Source: CAMFLJ01 sp965279255 (GTDB lineage Bacteria; Actinomycetota; Acidimicrobiia; Acidimicrobiales; Acidimicrobilacustridaceae). From it: a DNA stretch of 64,000 nt. Of this stretch, positions 23,280 to 31,556 are shown in pieces (within the stretch, counting starts at the first letter, position 1; every line of letters starts with the position of its first letter). Both the position numbers and the translations under genes were made by a program. The stretch is taken from NCBI GenBank assembly GCA_965279255.1, contig OZ257146.1, forward strand, positions 3,224,001 to 3,288,000, given 5' to 3'. Under the pieces are notes generated by a model, which worked only from the letters and a program-made list of their open reading frames with translations, had not been told where the DNA came from and ran no database searches.

Positions 23280-24260
23280 GTGACGACGACGATGGAGAGC
23301 TTCGACCGCAGGGTCGAGCCGTTCCGGACAGAGCTGCTGGCGTTCTGCTACCGCATGCTCGGCTCGGCCCACGACGCCGAGGACCTGGTGCAGGACACCT
23401 ACTTGCGGGCGTGGCGGGCCCGCGATCAGTACGACGAGACCCGCAGCTCGCTGCGCACCTGGCTCTACCGCATCGCGACCAACGCCTGCCTCACCGCCCT
23501 GGAGGTCCGCGGCCGTCGACCGCTGCCCTCGGGGATGGTGGGGGCGTCAGATCCGCTCGCGCCGCTCGTGCCGGGCGAGAACGTGTGGCTCCAGCCGATG
23601 CCGGACTCGAGGCTCGACACCGCCGATCCTGCGACGGCCGAGAGCAACCGCAGTGGGATCCGGCTGGCGTTCGCTGCTGCGCTCCAACACCTGTCGGCCC
23701 GCCAGCGAGGTGCCCTGATCCTTCGCGACGTGCTCAAGTTCTCCGCCTCCGAGGCCGCGGAGATCCTCGGCACCTCGGTCGCATCGGTGAACAGCTCCCT
23801 CCAACGGGCGCGCTCTCGCATGAAGGAGGTCGAGGCCGGCCGCAGCGACCTCCGCGAGCCACCCTCGGCGGAGCAGCGGGCCTGGGTCGATCGCTACATG
23901 AGGGCGTTCGAGCAGGCCGATGTCGAGGGGCTCAAGCGGCTCCTCACCGAGGACGTGCTCATGGAGATGCCGCCGATGCTGAACTGGTTCACGGGACCCG
24001 ACAACTACGGCGCGTTCATGGAGTGGGTCTTCGACAAGGCCGGGACGGACTGGCGTCTGACACCAGTCACCGGCAACGGCCAACCGGGGTTCGCCGCCTA
24101 CCGCCGAGTCGGTGACGCCTACCAGTTGCACACGCTGCAGATCTTCACCGTGACCACCGACGGCATCAGCCGGAACTCCGTGTTCCAGGAGCCCGACGTC
24201 TTCGCGTCCTTCGACCTCCCGACCCAGCTCGACGCCCCGGGTGGTGACGGCGGCACCTAG
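23280..24260 (+). CDS. ECF-type RNA polymerase sigma factor with C-terminal NTF2-like domain (SigG-like)
   Basis: 326 residues. Sigma region 2 (RTELLAFCYRMLGSAHDAEDLVQDTYLRAWRA, about 15-50), region 4 with helix-turn-helix (LSARQRGALILRDVLKFSASEAAEILGTSVASVNSSLQRARSRM, about 137-183), then an NTF2-like domain (about 195-315). The WLQPMPDSRL linker and layout resemble SigG/ECF56-type sigma factors of mycobacteria. No anti-sigma gene is adjacent, which fits families where the C-terminal domain regulates activity. GTG start after AAGGGG. Directs transcription of an unknown stress regulon. Confidence 0.9.
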   Translation: MTTTMESFDRRVEPFRTELLAFCYRMLGSAHDAEDLVQDTYLRAWRARDQYDETRSSLRTWLYRIATNACLTALEVRGRRPLPSGMVGASDPLAPLVPGENVWLQPMPDSRLDTADPATAESNRSGIRLAFAAALQHLSARQRGALILRDVLKFSASEAAEILGTSVASVNSSLQRARSRMKEVEAGRSDLREPPSAEQRAWVDRYMRAFEQADVEGLKRLLTEDVLMEMPPMLNWFTGPDNYGAFMEWVFDKAGTDWRLTPVTGNGQPGFAAYRRVGDAYQLHTLQIFTVTTDGISRNSVFQEPDVFASFDLPTQLDAPGGDGGT

Positions 24261-24365
24261 GCCCACGAACCCCCGACCGGCTCAGCGCGCGGGCGCAGGT
24301 GTCCGCAGTAGGTCGATCATCAGAGTGAACAGGCCAGGAAGGGCCCGTCGGGGTAGGTCCTTGCG

Positions 24366-24506
24366 ATGGACACCAACGACGACCCCGACCGCGCAGCCGA
24401 CACCGACGAGCCCGACGACTCCCTCGCCGAGCAGTTCCGCAAGCAGAACGAAGAGGCGGACGAGAGGGACGCCAGCCTCGGGGGATCGTCGGACGGAGAC
24501 GGCTGA
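24366..24506 (+). CDS. Small acidic hypothetical protein (46 aa)
   Basis: I do not recognise this short ORF. It encodes a highly acidic, hydrophilic, probably disordered peptide rich in D, E and S with no hydrophobic core. A purine-rich GGGGTAGG lies about 12 nt upstream. Third codon positions are almost all G or C, in favour of coding. Composition resembles the other small acidic protein at 25534-25776. It sits between the sigma factor and the TauD gene, on the same strand. Confidence 0.45.
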   Translation: MDTNDDPDRAADTDEPDDSLAEQFRKQNEEADERDASLGGSSDGDG

Positions 24507-24572
24507 GGCGGGCTGCACGTTCCTCCCGGCTCCGCTCCTCGCGGCGAGCGGACATGCGACGATGGGTCCGCC

Positions 24573-25514
24573 ATGACCCAGGCACTCACGACCACGACCC
24601 TCCCGGCCGGCATCGGGCTCGAGGTGGGTGGGCTCGACCTCTCCCGTCCGCTCGACGACGGCACCGTCGACGCCCTCCGACAGCTCTACGTCGAGGCCGG
24701 CGTGCTGGTCTTCCGCGGCGTCGGCACCACGCCGGAGGCCCACATCGAGCTGAGCCGGGCCTTCGGCGAGGTCGAGCTGCACTCGAACCGGGAGGCGTGG
24801 GTCGAGGGTTGCCCCGAGCTCATCGACATCTCCTACCGGCCGCCCTCCGACCCCGACTTCACCGACCTGCAGCCGGTCTACGACGTCGGCGGCGTGCACC
24901 TCGCCGGCTGGTTGGCGTGGCACACCGACCAGTGCTTCATCCCCCGCCTGTCCCGGGGCGGGGTGCTCCGGGCCATCCAGGTGCCCGAGCACCACGGCCG
25001 CACGGGGTTCCTCGACAAGATCCGCCTCCACGACACGCTCGACGACGACCTCCGCGACCGGATCAGCGACCTTCGAGTCGTCTACCGGTTCGAGCCCCGG
25101 ATGGACCGCAACCCCTACGGCGTGCCGCCCGACGTGACGCTGCTCCACAGCTCAGCCGAGATGGACTCGATCGTCGAACGGCTCGACCGTGACTTCCCAC
25201 CGGTCAGCCACCCGCTCGTGCTCACCCAGGCCGAGACGAGACGACGGGTCCTCAACTTCTCACCGACCTATGCGATCGGCGTGGAGGGGCTATCGGACGC
25301 CGAGGCCCACGAGCTGCTCACCGCCCTGAGCGAGCACTGCACCTCGGCCGAGCACGCCTACGTCCACGAGTGGCGGGTCCACGACCTGGTGGCGTGGGAC
25401 AACTGGCGGATGCTCCACCAGGCGGAGGGGTGCCTGGAGACCGAGACCCGGCTCATGCACCGCACCAGCATCGCCGGCGACTACGACCTCGGCGCCCTGG
25501 CGACGTCGTCCTAG
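24573..25514 (+). CDS. TauD/TfdA family 2-oxoglutarate-dependent dioxygenase
   Basis: 313 residues. Fe(II)/2-oxoglutarate hydroxylase with the HxD motif in WHTDQ (His117, Asp119) and the distal His and Arg in RLMHRTSIAGDY (His296, Arg297). The N-terminal beta-rich opening LEVGGLDLSRPLDDGTVDALRQLYVEAGVLVFRG is family standard. It likely cleaves or hydroxylates a sulfonate, ether or carboxylate. No sulfonate transporter is next to it, so the substrate is open. Confidence 0.93.
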   Translation: MTQALTTTTLPAGIGLEVGGLDLSRPLDDGTVDALRQLYVEAGVLVFRGVGTTPEAHIELSRAFGEVELHSNREAWVEGCPELIDISYRPPSDPDFTDLQPVYDVGGVHLAGWLAWHTDQCFIPRLSRGGVLRAIQVPEHHGRTGFLDKIRLHDTLDDDLRDRISDLRVVYRFEPRMDRNPYGVPPDVTLLHSSAEMDSIVERLDRDFPPVSHPLVLTQAETRRRVLNFSPTYAIGVEGLSDAEAHELLTALSEHCTSAEHAYVHEWRVHDLVAWDNWRMLHQAEGCLETETRLMHRTSIAGDYDLGALATSS

Positions 25515-25533
25515 GCCCCTCCCGGCTCCTGCC

Positions 25534-25776
25534 TCACGCCTCGGCGTCGGGATCGAACGGGTTGTCGTCCTGCTCCTCGAGCACCGGCGCGCCCGCGGAC
25601 TCCTCGGCGAAGCGGTCCTCGGCCTCACCGACGTCGCCATCGGTCTCCTCCAGCAGCTCCTCGACGAGGTCCTGGTCCTGGCCGACCGCCTGGCCGAACG
25701 ACTTGTCCTCGTACCCGGGCTGCTCGTACTTGGCGTTGGGGTCGGCTCCGGTTGCGGTGTCGCGTGCGTCAGACAT
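25534..25776 (-). CDS. Small acidic hypothetical protein (80 aa)
   Basis: I do not recognise the family. Very acidic; starts MSDARDTATGADPNAKYEQPGY and continues with E/D-rich segments and a C-terminal DDNPFDPDAEA. The middle is predicted helical (GQAVGQDQDLVEELLEETDG). The start is supported by AGGAGC upstream on the minus strand. It converges with the TauD gene. Composition suggests a disordered or chaperone-like protein. Confidence 0.6.
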   Translation of the reverse strand: MSDARDTATGADPNAKYEQPGYEDKSFGQAVGQDQDLVEELLEETDGDVGEAEDRFAEESAGAPVLEEQDDNPFDPDAEA

Positions 25777-25879
25777 CTGGGCTCCTCGTGACGGGGGTCT
25801 GGTCCCCGTTCCTTCCCGCTCCCGGTGCCGATAGACGGTCGCTGCCGCCCACCGGCCCCCGAGCCACCGAGACGCCCCG

Positions 25880-26737
25880 TCAGGTGAGGGCGCCACCGTT
25901 GACGACCAACGCCGCCACCGCGGTGGCGGCGGTGAGGAGGGTGAGCGACCACGCCGCCCGCTCATGCCCGGTCGACGAGGTCACCACCACAGCGACCAAC
26001 GCCGACATCCCCAACGCCAGCAGCGCGACGGTGCCCGGCTTCGGTGCGCCGGGAGGTCCCAGGCCGACCACGAGCAGCGCGGCTCCGATGAGGCCGACAC
26101 CCGTGAGGAGGCAGGCCCGGTACGACATCCGCTGCGGGAGGCCACGCACCCCCGTCAGCCGATCGGCGTCACGATCGGGGAGCCCGTTGACGAAATGGGC
26201 CCCGGCGCCCAGCAGCGCCGCCGCGGCTGTCGCCCACGCCGGTGGCCACGGGTGGCCCGGCAGGCCGAGGGTCACGAAGGCCGGCAGGAGCCCGAACGCG
26301 AGCAGGTAGCAGACGACACTGAGAGGCGTGCGCTTGAGCCCGAGGTTGTAGGCCCAGGCCGCGAGCACGGCGACGAGGTGCACCGACGCCGCCCGCCACC
26401 CCGACAGCAGGGAGAGGGGCACGGTGAGGACGAGGGCCGTGATCGCAGCTCGCTCGACCACCGTCGCGGAGACGGCACCGGTGACGATTGGCTTGTCGAG
26501 GCGACCGGCCCGGAGGTCACGGTCGCGATCGATCCAGTCGTTGCTCCACCCCACCGAGAGCTGGCCGGCGAGCACCGCGGCGACCACCGCGACCGTGCCG
26601 GCACCTCGTCCGGCGACGGCGGCCAGGACGCCGGTGATGGCCGTGACGGCGAGGGTGGGCTGGAAGTGGGACGCTCGCAGCAGACCTCGCACGACCGCAG
26701 TCTCCCCCGCCGCCGCCGGTCGCACCCGTTGCCGCAT
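25880..26737 (-). CDS. UbiA family prenyltransferase
   Basis: About 285 residues with 8-9 hydrophobic helices. The first Asp-rich motif is NDWIDRDRDLRAGRLDKPIVTG and the second GLPDRDADRLTGVRGLP, matching the two Mg-prenyl diphosphate sites. UbiA enzymes attach a prenyl chain to an aromatic acceptor, as in quinone, heme O or tocopherol-type synthesis. Start is uncertain: 26737 (MRQRV) is preferred; an ATG at 26809 would add 24 residues but lies 6 bp from the divergent cupin start. Acceptor not known. Confidence 0.85.
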   Translation of the reverse strand: MRQRVRPAAAGETAVVRGLLRASHFQPTLAVTAITGVLAAVAGRGAGTVAVVAAVLAGQLSVGWSNDWIDRDRDLRAGRLDKPIVTGAVSATVVERAAITALVLTVPLSLLSGWRAASVHLVAVLAAWAYNLGLKRTPLSVVCYLLAFGLLPAFVTLGLPGHPWPPAWATAAAALLGAGAHFVNGLPDRDADRLTGVRGLPQRMSYRACLLTGVGLIGAALLVVGLGPPGAPKPGTVALLALGMSALVAVVVTSSTGHERAAWSLTLLTAATAVAALVVNGGALT

Positions 26738-26814
26738 CGGCGATCGGATGGACCGGGCGAGCCCGGCCGCGCCAGCGTGGTGGTCCACACCTGCGAGCTG
26801 GGGAGCCATCCGCC

Positions 26815-27633
26815 GTGCCAGAGCCGACCTACGCCCACGTCGATGACATCGAGTGGACGCCCGTCCAGCGCCAGCGCAATGCCGACGGCACCGAGTCGGT
26901 GGTGCGAGAGCGGTGGCCGATCATGCGGCCCGACTTCCTGTCGGCCTACGTGTTCTACGAGCCGGGCATGATCGTGCGGCGTCACGGCCACCGCAGCAAC
27001 CACGTGGTGTTCGTGCTCGGCGGGGGCGTGTGGCTCGGCGAGCGGTGGTGCACGCCCGGCACCCACGTCCACGTGCCCCTCGGTGCCACCTTCGGGCCGA
27101 TCATCGCCGGGTCCGAAGGCGTGACCTGCTGGGAGCTCAGCTTCGGTGAGTTCGGGGGCTGGGGCGACGAGCCCGACCTCTACGAGCGGGCGATCGCCGA
27201 GCGAGGCGTGACCCCGTTGCCGGATCCTCCGCTCCACCTCGCTGACTGGTTCGTCGACCCCCGGGGTGACACGGGAGCGGTGCGGCCCACCCCGCGCGTT
27301 CCCGGGCTCGACGAGGCCATCACCCACGTCGACGAGCTCGAGTGGGAGGACGCCGGCGCGGGCATCAGGGCCGCGTGGCCGGTGCGCCTCCCCGACTTCA
27401 GCAGCGCCTACGTCCGGTTCGCCCCGGGCGCCACCTCACCCCGCCACGGCCACCACGGTCAGCACGTCGCCTTCGTCGTCTCGGGCGGCGCATGGTTCGG
27501 TGACCGCTGGTGCCCCGCCGGCACCCACATCGAGCTCGCTGAGGGCGCGGCCTACGGTCCGATCGTCGCCGGCGACGACGGCATGGACATCCTCGGCCTC
27601 ACCGACGGCCCCGCGGGCACCTGGAGGGACTGA
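26815..27633 (+). CDS. Tandem-cupin protein
   Basis: 272 residues made of two similar cupin halves (about 1-135 and 150-272). Both carry the RHGH...H metal motif (RHGHRSNHVVFVLGGGVWLG and RHGHHGQHVAFVVSGGAWFG) and an RWC..GTH motif. Internal duplication is clear. Cupins of this bicupin type can be dioxygenases, isomerases or ligand binders. GTG start at 26815. Divergent from the UbiA gene, so the two may share control. Specific activity is unknown. Confidence 0.85.
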   Translation: MPEPTYAHVDDIEWTPVQRQRNADGTESVVRERWPIMRPDFLSAYVFYEPGMIVRRHGHRSNHVVFVLGGGVWLGERWCTPGTHVHVPLGATFGPIIAGSEGVTCWELSFGEFGGWGDEPDLYERAIAERGVTPLPDPPLHLADWFVDPRGDTGAVRPTPRVPGLDEAITHVDELEWEDAGAGIRAAWPVRLPDFSSAYVRFAPGATSPRHGHHGQHVAFVVSGGAWFGDRWCPAGTHIELAEGAAYGPIVAGDDGMDILGLTDGPAGTWRD

Positions 27634-27696
27634 CCCCGACCCACCCGCCCTCAGCGTCGGACAGCGGTGAGACCCCGGCCGTTACGATCACGGCGC

Positions 27697-28044
27697 ATGG
27701 GAACCGAGGGTGAGCCGGGCACCGTCAGCGTCGAGGCCGTCGTCGAGGTGCTCGCCTATCTGGTCACCGCGACCCGCACCCAGCTCGACGAGGCGGCCGA
27801 GTACGCGCCGATGCGGATGCTCACCGCCGCGCAACGACTGGCCGACGCCCTGCCCGACGACGCTCCCCCGCCGGTCCGGAGCCTGGCGAGTGCGCTCCGG
27901 GACGTACCGCCCACAGCCACGCCGTCGGCTGACCCCGCGGCCTACACCGCGATCGTCGACGGGCTCTGCGCCACTCTCGCCGACTGCCTCCTCGCCCTCG
28001 AGTCATCACCCGGCCAAGGCACCGACGCACGTCCGTCGTCATGA
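27697..28044 (+). CDS. DUF6092-like small helical protein
   Basis: About 115 residues, predicted mostly helical. VEVLAYLVTATRTQLDEAAEYAPMRMLTAAQRLADAL resembles DUF6092 proteins. TACGAT (27683-27688) lies 8 nt before the ATG, with no ribosome binding site, so a leaderless transcript is likely. Its stop overlaps the next gene's ATG (ATGA, 28041-28044), indicating translational coupling with the nitroreductase. Function is not known; I am not certain of the DUF assignment. Confidence 0.6.
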   Translation: MGTEGEPGTVSVEAVVEVLAYLVTATRTQLDEAAEYAPMRMLTAAQRLADALPDDAPPPVRSLASALRDVPPTATPSADPAAYTAIVDGLCATLADCLLALESSPGQGTDARPSS

Positions 28045-28559
28045 GCTCGCCCGACACCGATCCGGTGCTCCGGACCATCTTCGCCCGGCGAGTGGTGCGG
28101 AACATGTCCGCCGAGCCGGTCGATCCCGACGACCTCGCCCTCGTGCTCCGGTCCGCCCGTGCCGCCCCCAACGCCGGGAACCGGCGTCTCCAACCGGTCG
28201 TGCCCGTCACCGACCCGACCCTGCTGCGGCTGCTGCGCCTGGTGTCGCCCGGCATGGTCGCCCGACCCACCGCCGCAGCCGTTGTGTGCATCGACCAGCA
28301 CCGAGCGGTCGAGTACGGGTTCACGCCGACGACCCCCGGGCTCTACATCGACGTGGGCACCACCGCGGCGACGATGCTCCTGGCCGCCGAGGCCCTCCAC
28401 CTGGCCGCCGAGCCGGTGACCTCGTTCAGCCGTGTCGCGGTCGCACGCCTGCTCGATCTCGCCGACGGGGTCGAGCCGCGGTTGATCGTGTGCCTCGGAC
28501 ACCGAGGCGGCAGCCAGCCACCGGCGATGGGCCGGTGGGTCGATGGCCCCACCGGCTGA
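28041..28559 (+). CDS. Nitroreductase family protein
   Basis: 172 residues, shorter than classical nitroreductases (about 200+). ILxxRxxRN-type opening is seen as IFARRVVRNMS, and SARAAPNAGNRRLQPVV is the FMN-phosphate segment. VGTTAATMLLAAEALHLA matches the C-terminal helix. Likely FMN-dependent reductase of quinones, nitro compounds or heterocycles. Overlaps the preceding DUF6092-like gene by 4 nt. Confidence 0.82.
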   Translation: MSSPDTDPVLRTIFARRVVRNMSAEPVDPDDLALVLRSARAAPNAGNRRLQPVVPVTDPTLLRLLRLVSPGMVARPTAAAVVCIDQHRAVEYGFTPTTPGLYIDVGTTAATMLLAAEALHLAAEPVTSFSRVAVARLLDLADGVEPRLIVCLGHRGGSQPPAMGRWVDGPTG

Positions 28560-28589
28560 GCGTCGGCGCAGCGCGAGCCGCGCCGGCCA

Positions 28590-31271
28590 TCACGAGCGAG
28601 GGCCCCGGAGCTCCCGGCGAGAACGGATCCCGAGCTTCGAGAAGATGTTGCCCATGTGGTATTCGACCGCCTTGACGCTGACGAACAGGGTCTCGGCGAC
28701 CTCCTTGTTGGTGTAGCCCTGGCGCACCAGCGCCACCACATCGCGCTCGCGCTCGGTGAGCTCCACGGTCGGCACCGACGTGGGCCGCTCGACCGCCACG
28801 CCCGCCAGATCCAGGTCGGCCGAGATGCGTTCGATCAGCGGGCCCGAGCCGAGCGGTGCGACCAGATGCTCGGCCGCCCGGAGCTGACGGCGCGCCTCGT
28901 CGAGCCGGCCGAGCACCAGCAGCTGGGCTCCGTGGTGGCGATGCAGATCGAAGCGATCGAGCACCGGCGTGTCGACCGAGACCGACGACTCGGCGCGCTC
29001 GAAGGCCTTGGAGGCCGAGGCGGCGTCACCGTCGAGTACGGCAAGACGAGCCTCGACCGTCGCCACGACGACCATCAGCTCCCGGTTGCGGCGTCGGGCC
29101 AGAGAAGCCAGCAGCTCGGTGTGGCGCCGGGCCGTCTGCGCACGGCCGAGATCGACGAGGGCCCCGGTGAGACGGGGGAGCCACAGGGCCGCGAACATCG
29201 GCGCGGCATCGTCGCGAGCTCCGCCCTCGAGCGGCTCGAGCACCCGCACCACCTGGTCGGGCTGTCCCAGGGCCTCGGCCACCGACGCCTCGGCGAGCCT
29301 GGCCCAGACGTCGGCCTCCGCGGTTCCCGCCCTGTCGGCCGACCGCCGGGCCTGCTCGACGTAGCCCGGGGCGCTGCCGCTCGCGGCCCCCGGTGCCAGG
29401 GCCATCGCCGCCACCGACTGCGCCTGGGCGAGGATGAGCACCAGACCCTCGTCGGAGGCGAGGTCGATCGCGGTTCGGGCGTGAACCGCGGCCTCGTCCC
29501 ATTCGCCCAGTGCCACCAAGGTGAGCGCCAGGAGCGTCTCCGCCCGCGACAGGTGGATCGTCTGGAGCCCTCGGTGCGACCGCTCGATGAAGCCGTGAAG
29601 GGATGCGGCGGCGGCCTGGTGGCGGCCGGCGTAGGTCTCGAACATGCCGCGGGCGCCGACCACCAGCGCATCGATGTTCGGCGTCAACGCGGTCTCGTCG
29701 GGGAACCGGGCTTCGAGATCCGACAGGCCGCTCTGCGCGCCCCACTGTTGGGAGACACCGATCGAGTGGAGGACGCCGGCAAGACCAGCTGGTTCGCTGT
29801 CAGCCCCCACGAGCGACGCGACGGGAGCCACGGCGTCGACCGCGTCGACGCCACGCGCCAGGGAGGTGTAGAGGTAGCCGACCTGGATGAGGGCGCTGGC
29901 GGCGAGCGCCGGATCGGAGCCCGCCGAGGCCTGCTTCAGCAGGTGCTCCCCGGCGAGGATGTCGCCCGACGCGGTGGCGAGCATGCCGCGGACGAGGCTG
30001 AGGAGCTGCTGGTCCTCGTCGGATGCCGATGTCGGGCAGAGGTCCTGGGCGGTGGCGAGCTGCCCGGCCTCGATCAGGGCCCGGCTGGCCTCGAGCGACC
30101 GACGGGTGCGAACCGAGTCGGAGGTCGCCACCGCACCGGCCCAGACCAGGAAGCGGGCCGCCTGGGCTCCCCGCCCCGAGGCCCTCGACCGCTCTGCCGC
30201 CGCCACCAGGTCCGCCTCGAGGGACACGTCGGCCGGATCCGCGGCCAGAGCACGATGGCGCAGGGCCTCCTGGGGAGGGAGCACGCGCGCCGCCGCCGTG
30301 TGCAGGGCACTGCGTCGGCCTGGCGCCAGGTCCTCGTAGACCGCCACCTCCTGCAGCGGATGGACGAACCCCATCTCAGGCCGGCCCGACGAGGTCGACA
30401 CCTCGATCAGCGAGCTCGTCGCCGGGGTCGCGAGGACGTCGAGCACACCGGGTACACCTGAGACCTGCTCCACCACCGCGACCGGCGCTCGCCCACCGAG
30501 CACTGCCAACGCCTCGCACGCCGCGGTGGCCGGACCGGGAAGGCCCGCCACCTGGGCCGTGACGATCGAGCTGAGGGAGCGGGGGACGGGCAGGTCGGGA
30601 CCCGGACGGCCGAGCTGAGAGGGCGTGAGCTCGTCGACCAGCGTCCGGACGTACAGCGCGTTGCCCGCGGTGTGCCGGGCGAGGCGCTCGGCCGCGTCGT
30701 CGTTCAAGGCCGCTCCCGCCGCCGCCGCCAGCTCCGCGCACTCCCGCGAGGACAACGGCGGCACCGCGACATGTCGGCACCGGTCGGGATCGGCTCGGAG
30801 ACGGCCCCATCGCTCGTCACGCGGCGCCTCGTCGTCCCGGACGGTCGCGACCACCAGCACCCGGTCGTGGTCGAGCCGCCGGATCGCCGTCACCACCGCC
30901 TGGAGCGAGGGCTGGTCGGCCCACTGGAGATCCTCGATCGCCAGCACGGCCACCCGTCCGTCCTGCTGGAGCGTGGACAGCTGGTCGATCAGCTCCAGAG
31001 CGGCGGTGAACGGCGCCCGATCGGTGAACCCGATGACCTGGCCGAGCAGGCCCATCGGCGCATCCATCCCGAGCTCGTCACCGAAGATCCGCTCGATGGC
31101 GAACTCGGCACCGAGGTCGTCGATGCACTCCCTCAGGAGGGCGGACTTCCCCGAACCCGCCGGGCCCTCGATCACCACCAGCCACGGACGCCCGGCGGCG
31201 GCGTCCCTGGCCGCGGCCCGGAACCGCTCGAGTTCCGCCGTGCGACCGACGAACGGTACGAGCCCGGTCAC
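28590..31271 (-). CDS. Large ATPase transcriptional regulator of the LuxR family (LAL type)
   Basis: 893 residues. N-terminal AAA/STAND ATPase: FVGRTAELERF, Walker A EGPAGSGKS (35-43), Walker B VAVLAIEDLQWAD (108-119). Long alpha-helical, TPR-like middle (about 350-820), then C-terminal LuxR-type helix-turn-helix (LTERERDVVALVRQGYTNKEVAETLFVSVKAVEYHMGNIFSKLGIRSR). Such regulators sense maltotriose, antibiotics or other effectors. Start at GTG 31271 is the only plausible one; a TACGAT box at 31389-31394 would give a leader of about 110 nt. Divergent from a secreted glycine-rich protein, which it may control. Confidence 0.92.
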   Translation of the reverse strand: MTGLVPFVGRTAELERFRAAARDAAAGRPWLVVIEGPAGSGKSALLRECIDDLGAEFAIERIFGDELGMDAPMGLLGQVIGFTDRAPFTAALELIDQLSTLQQDGRVAVLAIEDLQWADQPSLQAVVTAIRRLDHDRVLVVATVRDDEAPRDERWGRLRADPDRCRHVAVPPLSSRECAELAAAAGAALNDDAAERLARHTAGNALYVRTLVDELTPSQLGRPGPDLPVPRSLSSIVTAQVAGLPGPATAACEALAVLGGRAPVAVVEQVSGVPGVLDVLATPATSSLIEVSTSSGRPEMGFVHPLQEVAVYEDLAPGRRSALHTAAARVLPPQEALRHRALAADPADVSLEADLVAAAERSRASGRGAQAARFLVWAGAVATSDSVRTRRSLEASRALIEAGQLATAQDLCPTSASDEDQQLLSLVRGMLATASGDILAGEHLLKQASAGSDPALAASALIQVGYLYTSLARGVDAVDAVAPVASLVGADSEPAGLAGVLHSIGVSQQWGAQSGLSDLEARFPDETALTPNIDALVVGARGMFETYAGRHQAAAASLHGFIERSHRGLQTIHLSRAETLLALTLVALGEWDEAAVHARTAIDLASDEGLVLILAQAQSVAAMALAPGAASGSAPGYVEQARRSADRAGTAEADVWARLAEASVAEALGQPDQVVRVLEPLEGGARDDAAPMFAALWLPRLTGALVDLGRAQTARRHTELLASLARRRNRELMVVVATVEARLAVLDGDAASASKAFERAESSVSVDTPVLDRFDLHRHHGAQLLVLGRLDEARRQLRAAEHLVAPLGSGPLIERISADLDLAGVAVERPTSVPTVELTERERDVVALVRQGYTNKEVAETLFVSVKAVEYHMGNIFSKLGIRSRRELRGPRS

Positions 31272-31444
31272 GGCCGGCCGCCGCGCGGCATCCCCGACCG
31301 GGAACCCCCGGAGACCACGGCTTCGACGTCCGCCGACCTCCCCGCCAGCCGCACCACGCCACCTCCGAGTCGTCCCGACGTTGCCCCGATCGTAGGGGCC
31401 GTGCGAGGCGGCCCGGGCGGGTGGATCAGGGGACCGAGCGCCAC

Positions 31445-31493
31445 GCCCTGGGGGCCCGACCCCAGGGCGAGCGGAACTAGGGACGACCCCTAG
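31445..31493. promoter_or_regulatory. Two adjacent inverted repeats between LuxR-type regulator and glycine-rich gene
   Basis: Repeat 1: GCCCTGGGG (31445-31453) and its complement (31460-31468), 6-nt loop. Repeat 2: CTAGGG (31477-31482) and CCCTAG (31488-31493), 5-nt loop. Both are of the form GGG-Nx-CCC. They lie in the divergent control region, closer to the glycine-rich gene (start 31557). Candidate binding sites for the adjacent regulator or a partner. Confidence 0.45.
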
Positions 31494-31556
31494 GGCGCTC
31501 GAGGTGCCGGGCGGAGACCATCGGAGCACGAACCGCACCACGCCCGAGGAGCAGCG

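Noticed and set aside
28656..30461. 601-residue plus-strand frame opposite the LuxR-type regulator
   Set aside because: Composition is Arg/Gly/His-rich with no domain; the minus strand carries Walker motifs and a helix-turn-helix.
19360..31271. Secondary metabolite biosynthetic cluster
   Set aside because: P450, dioxygenase, cupin and UbiA genes are near each other but point in different directions and no core synthase (PKS, NRPS, terpene cyclase) is present.
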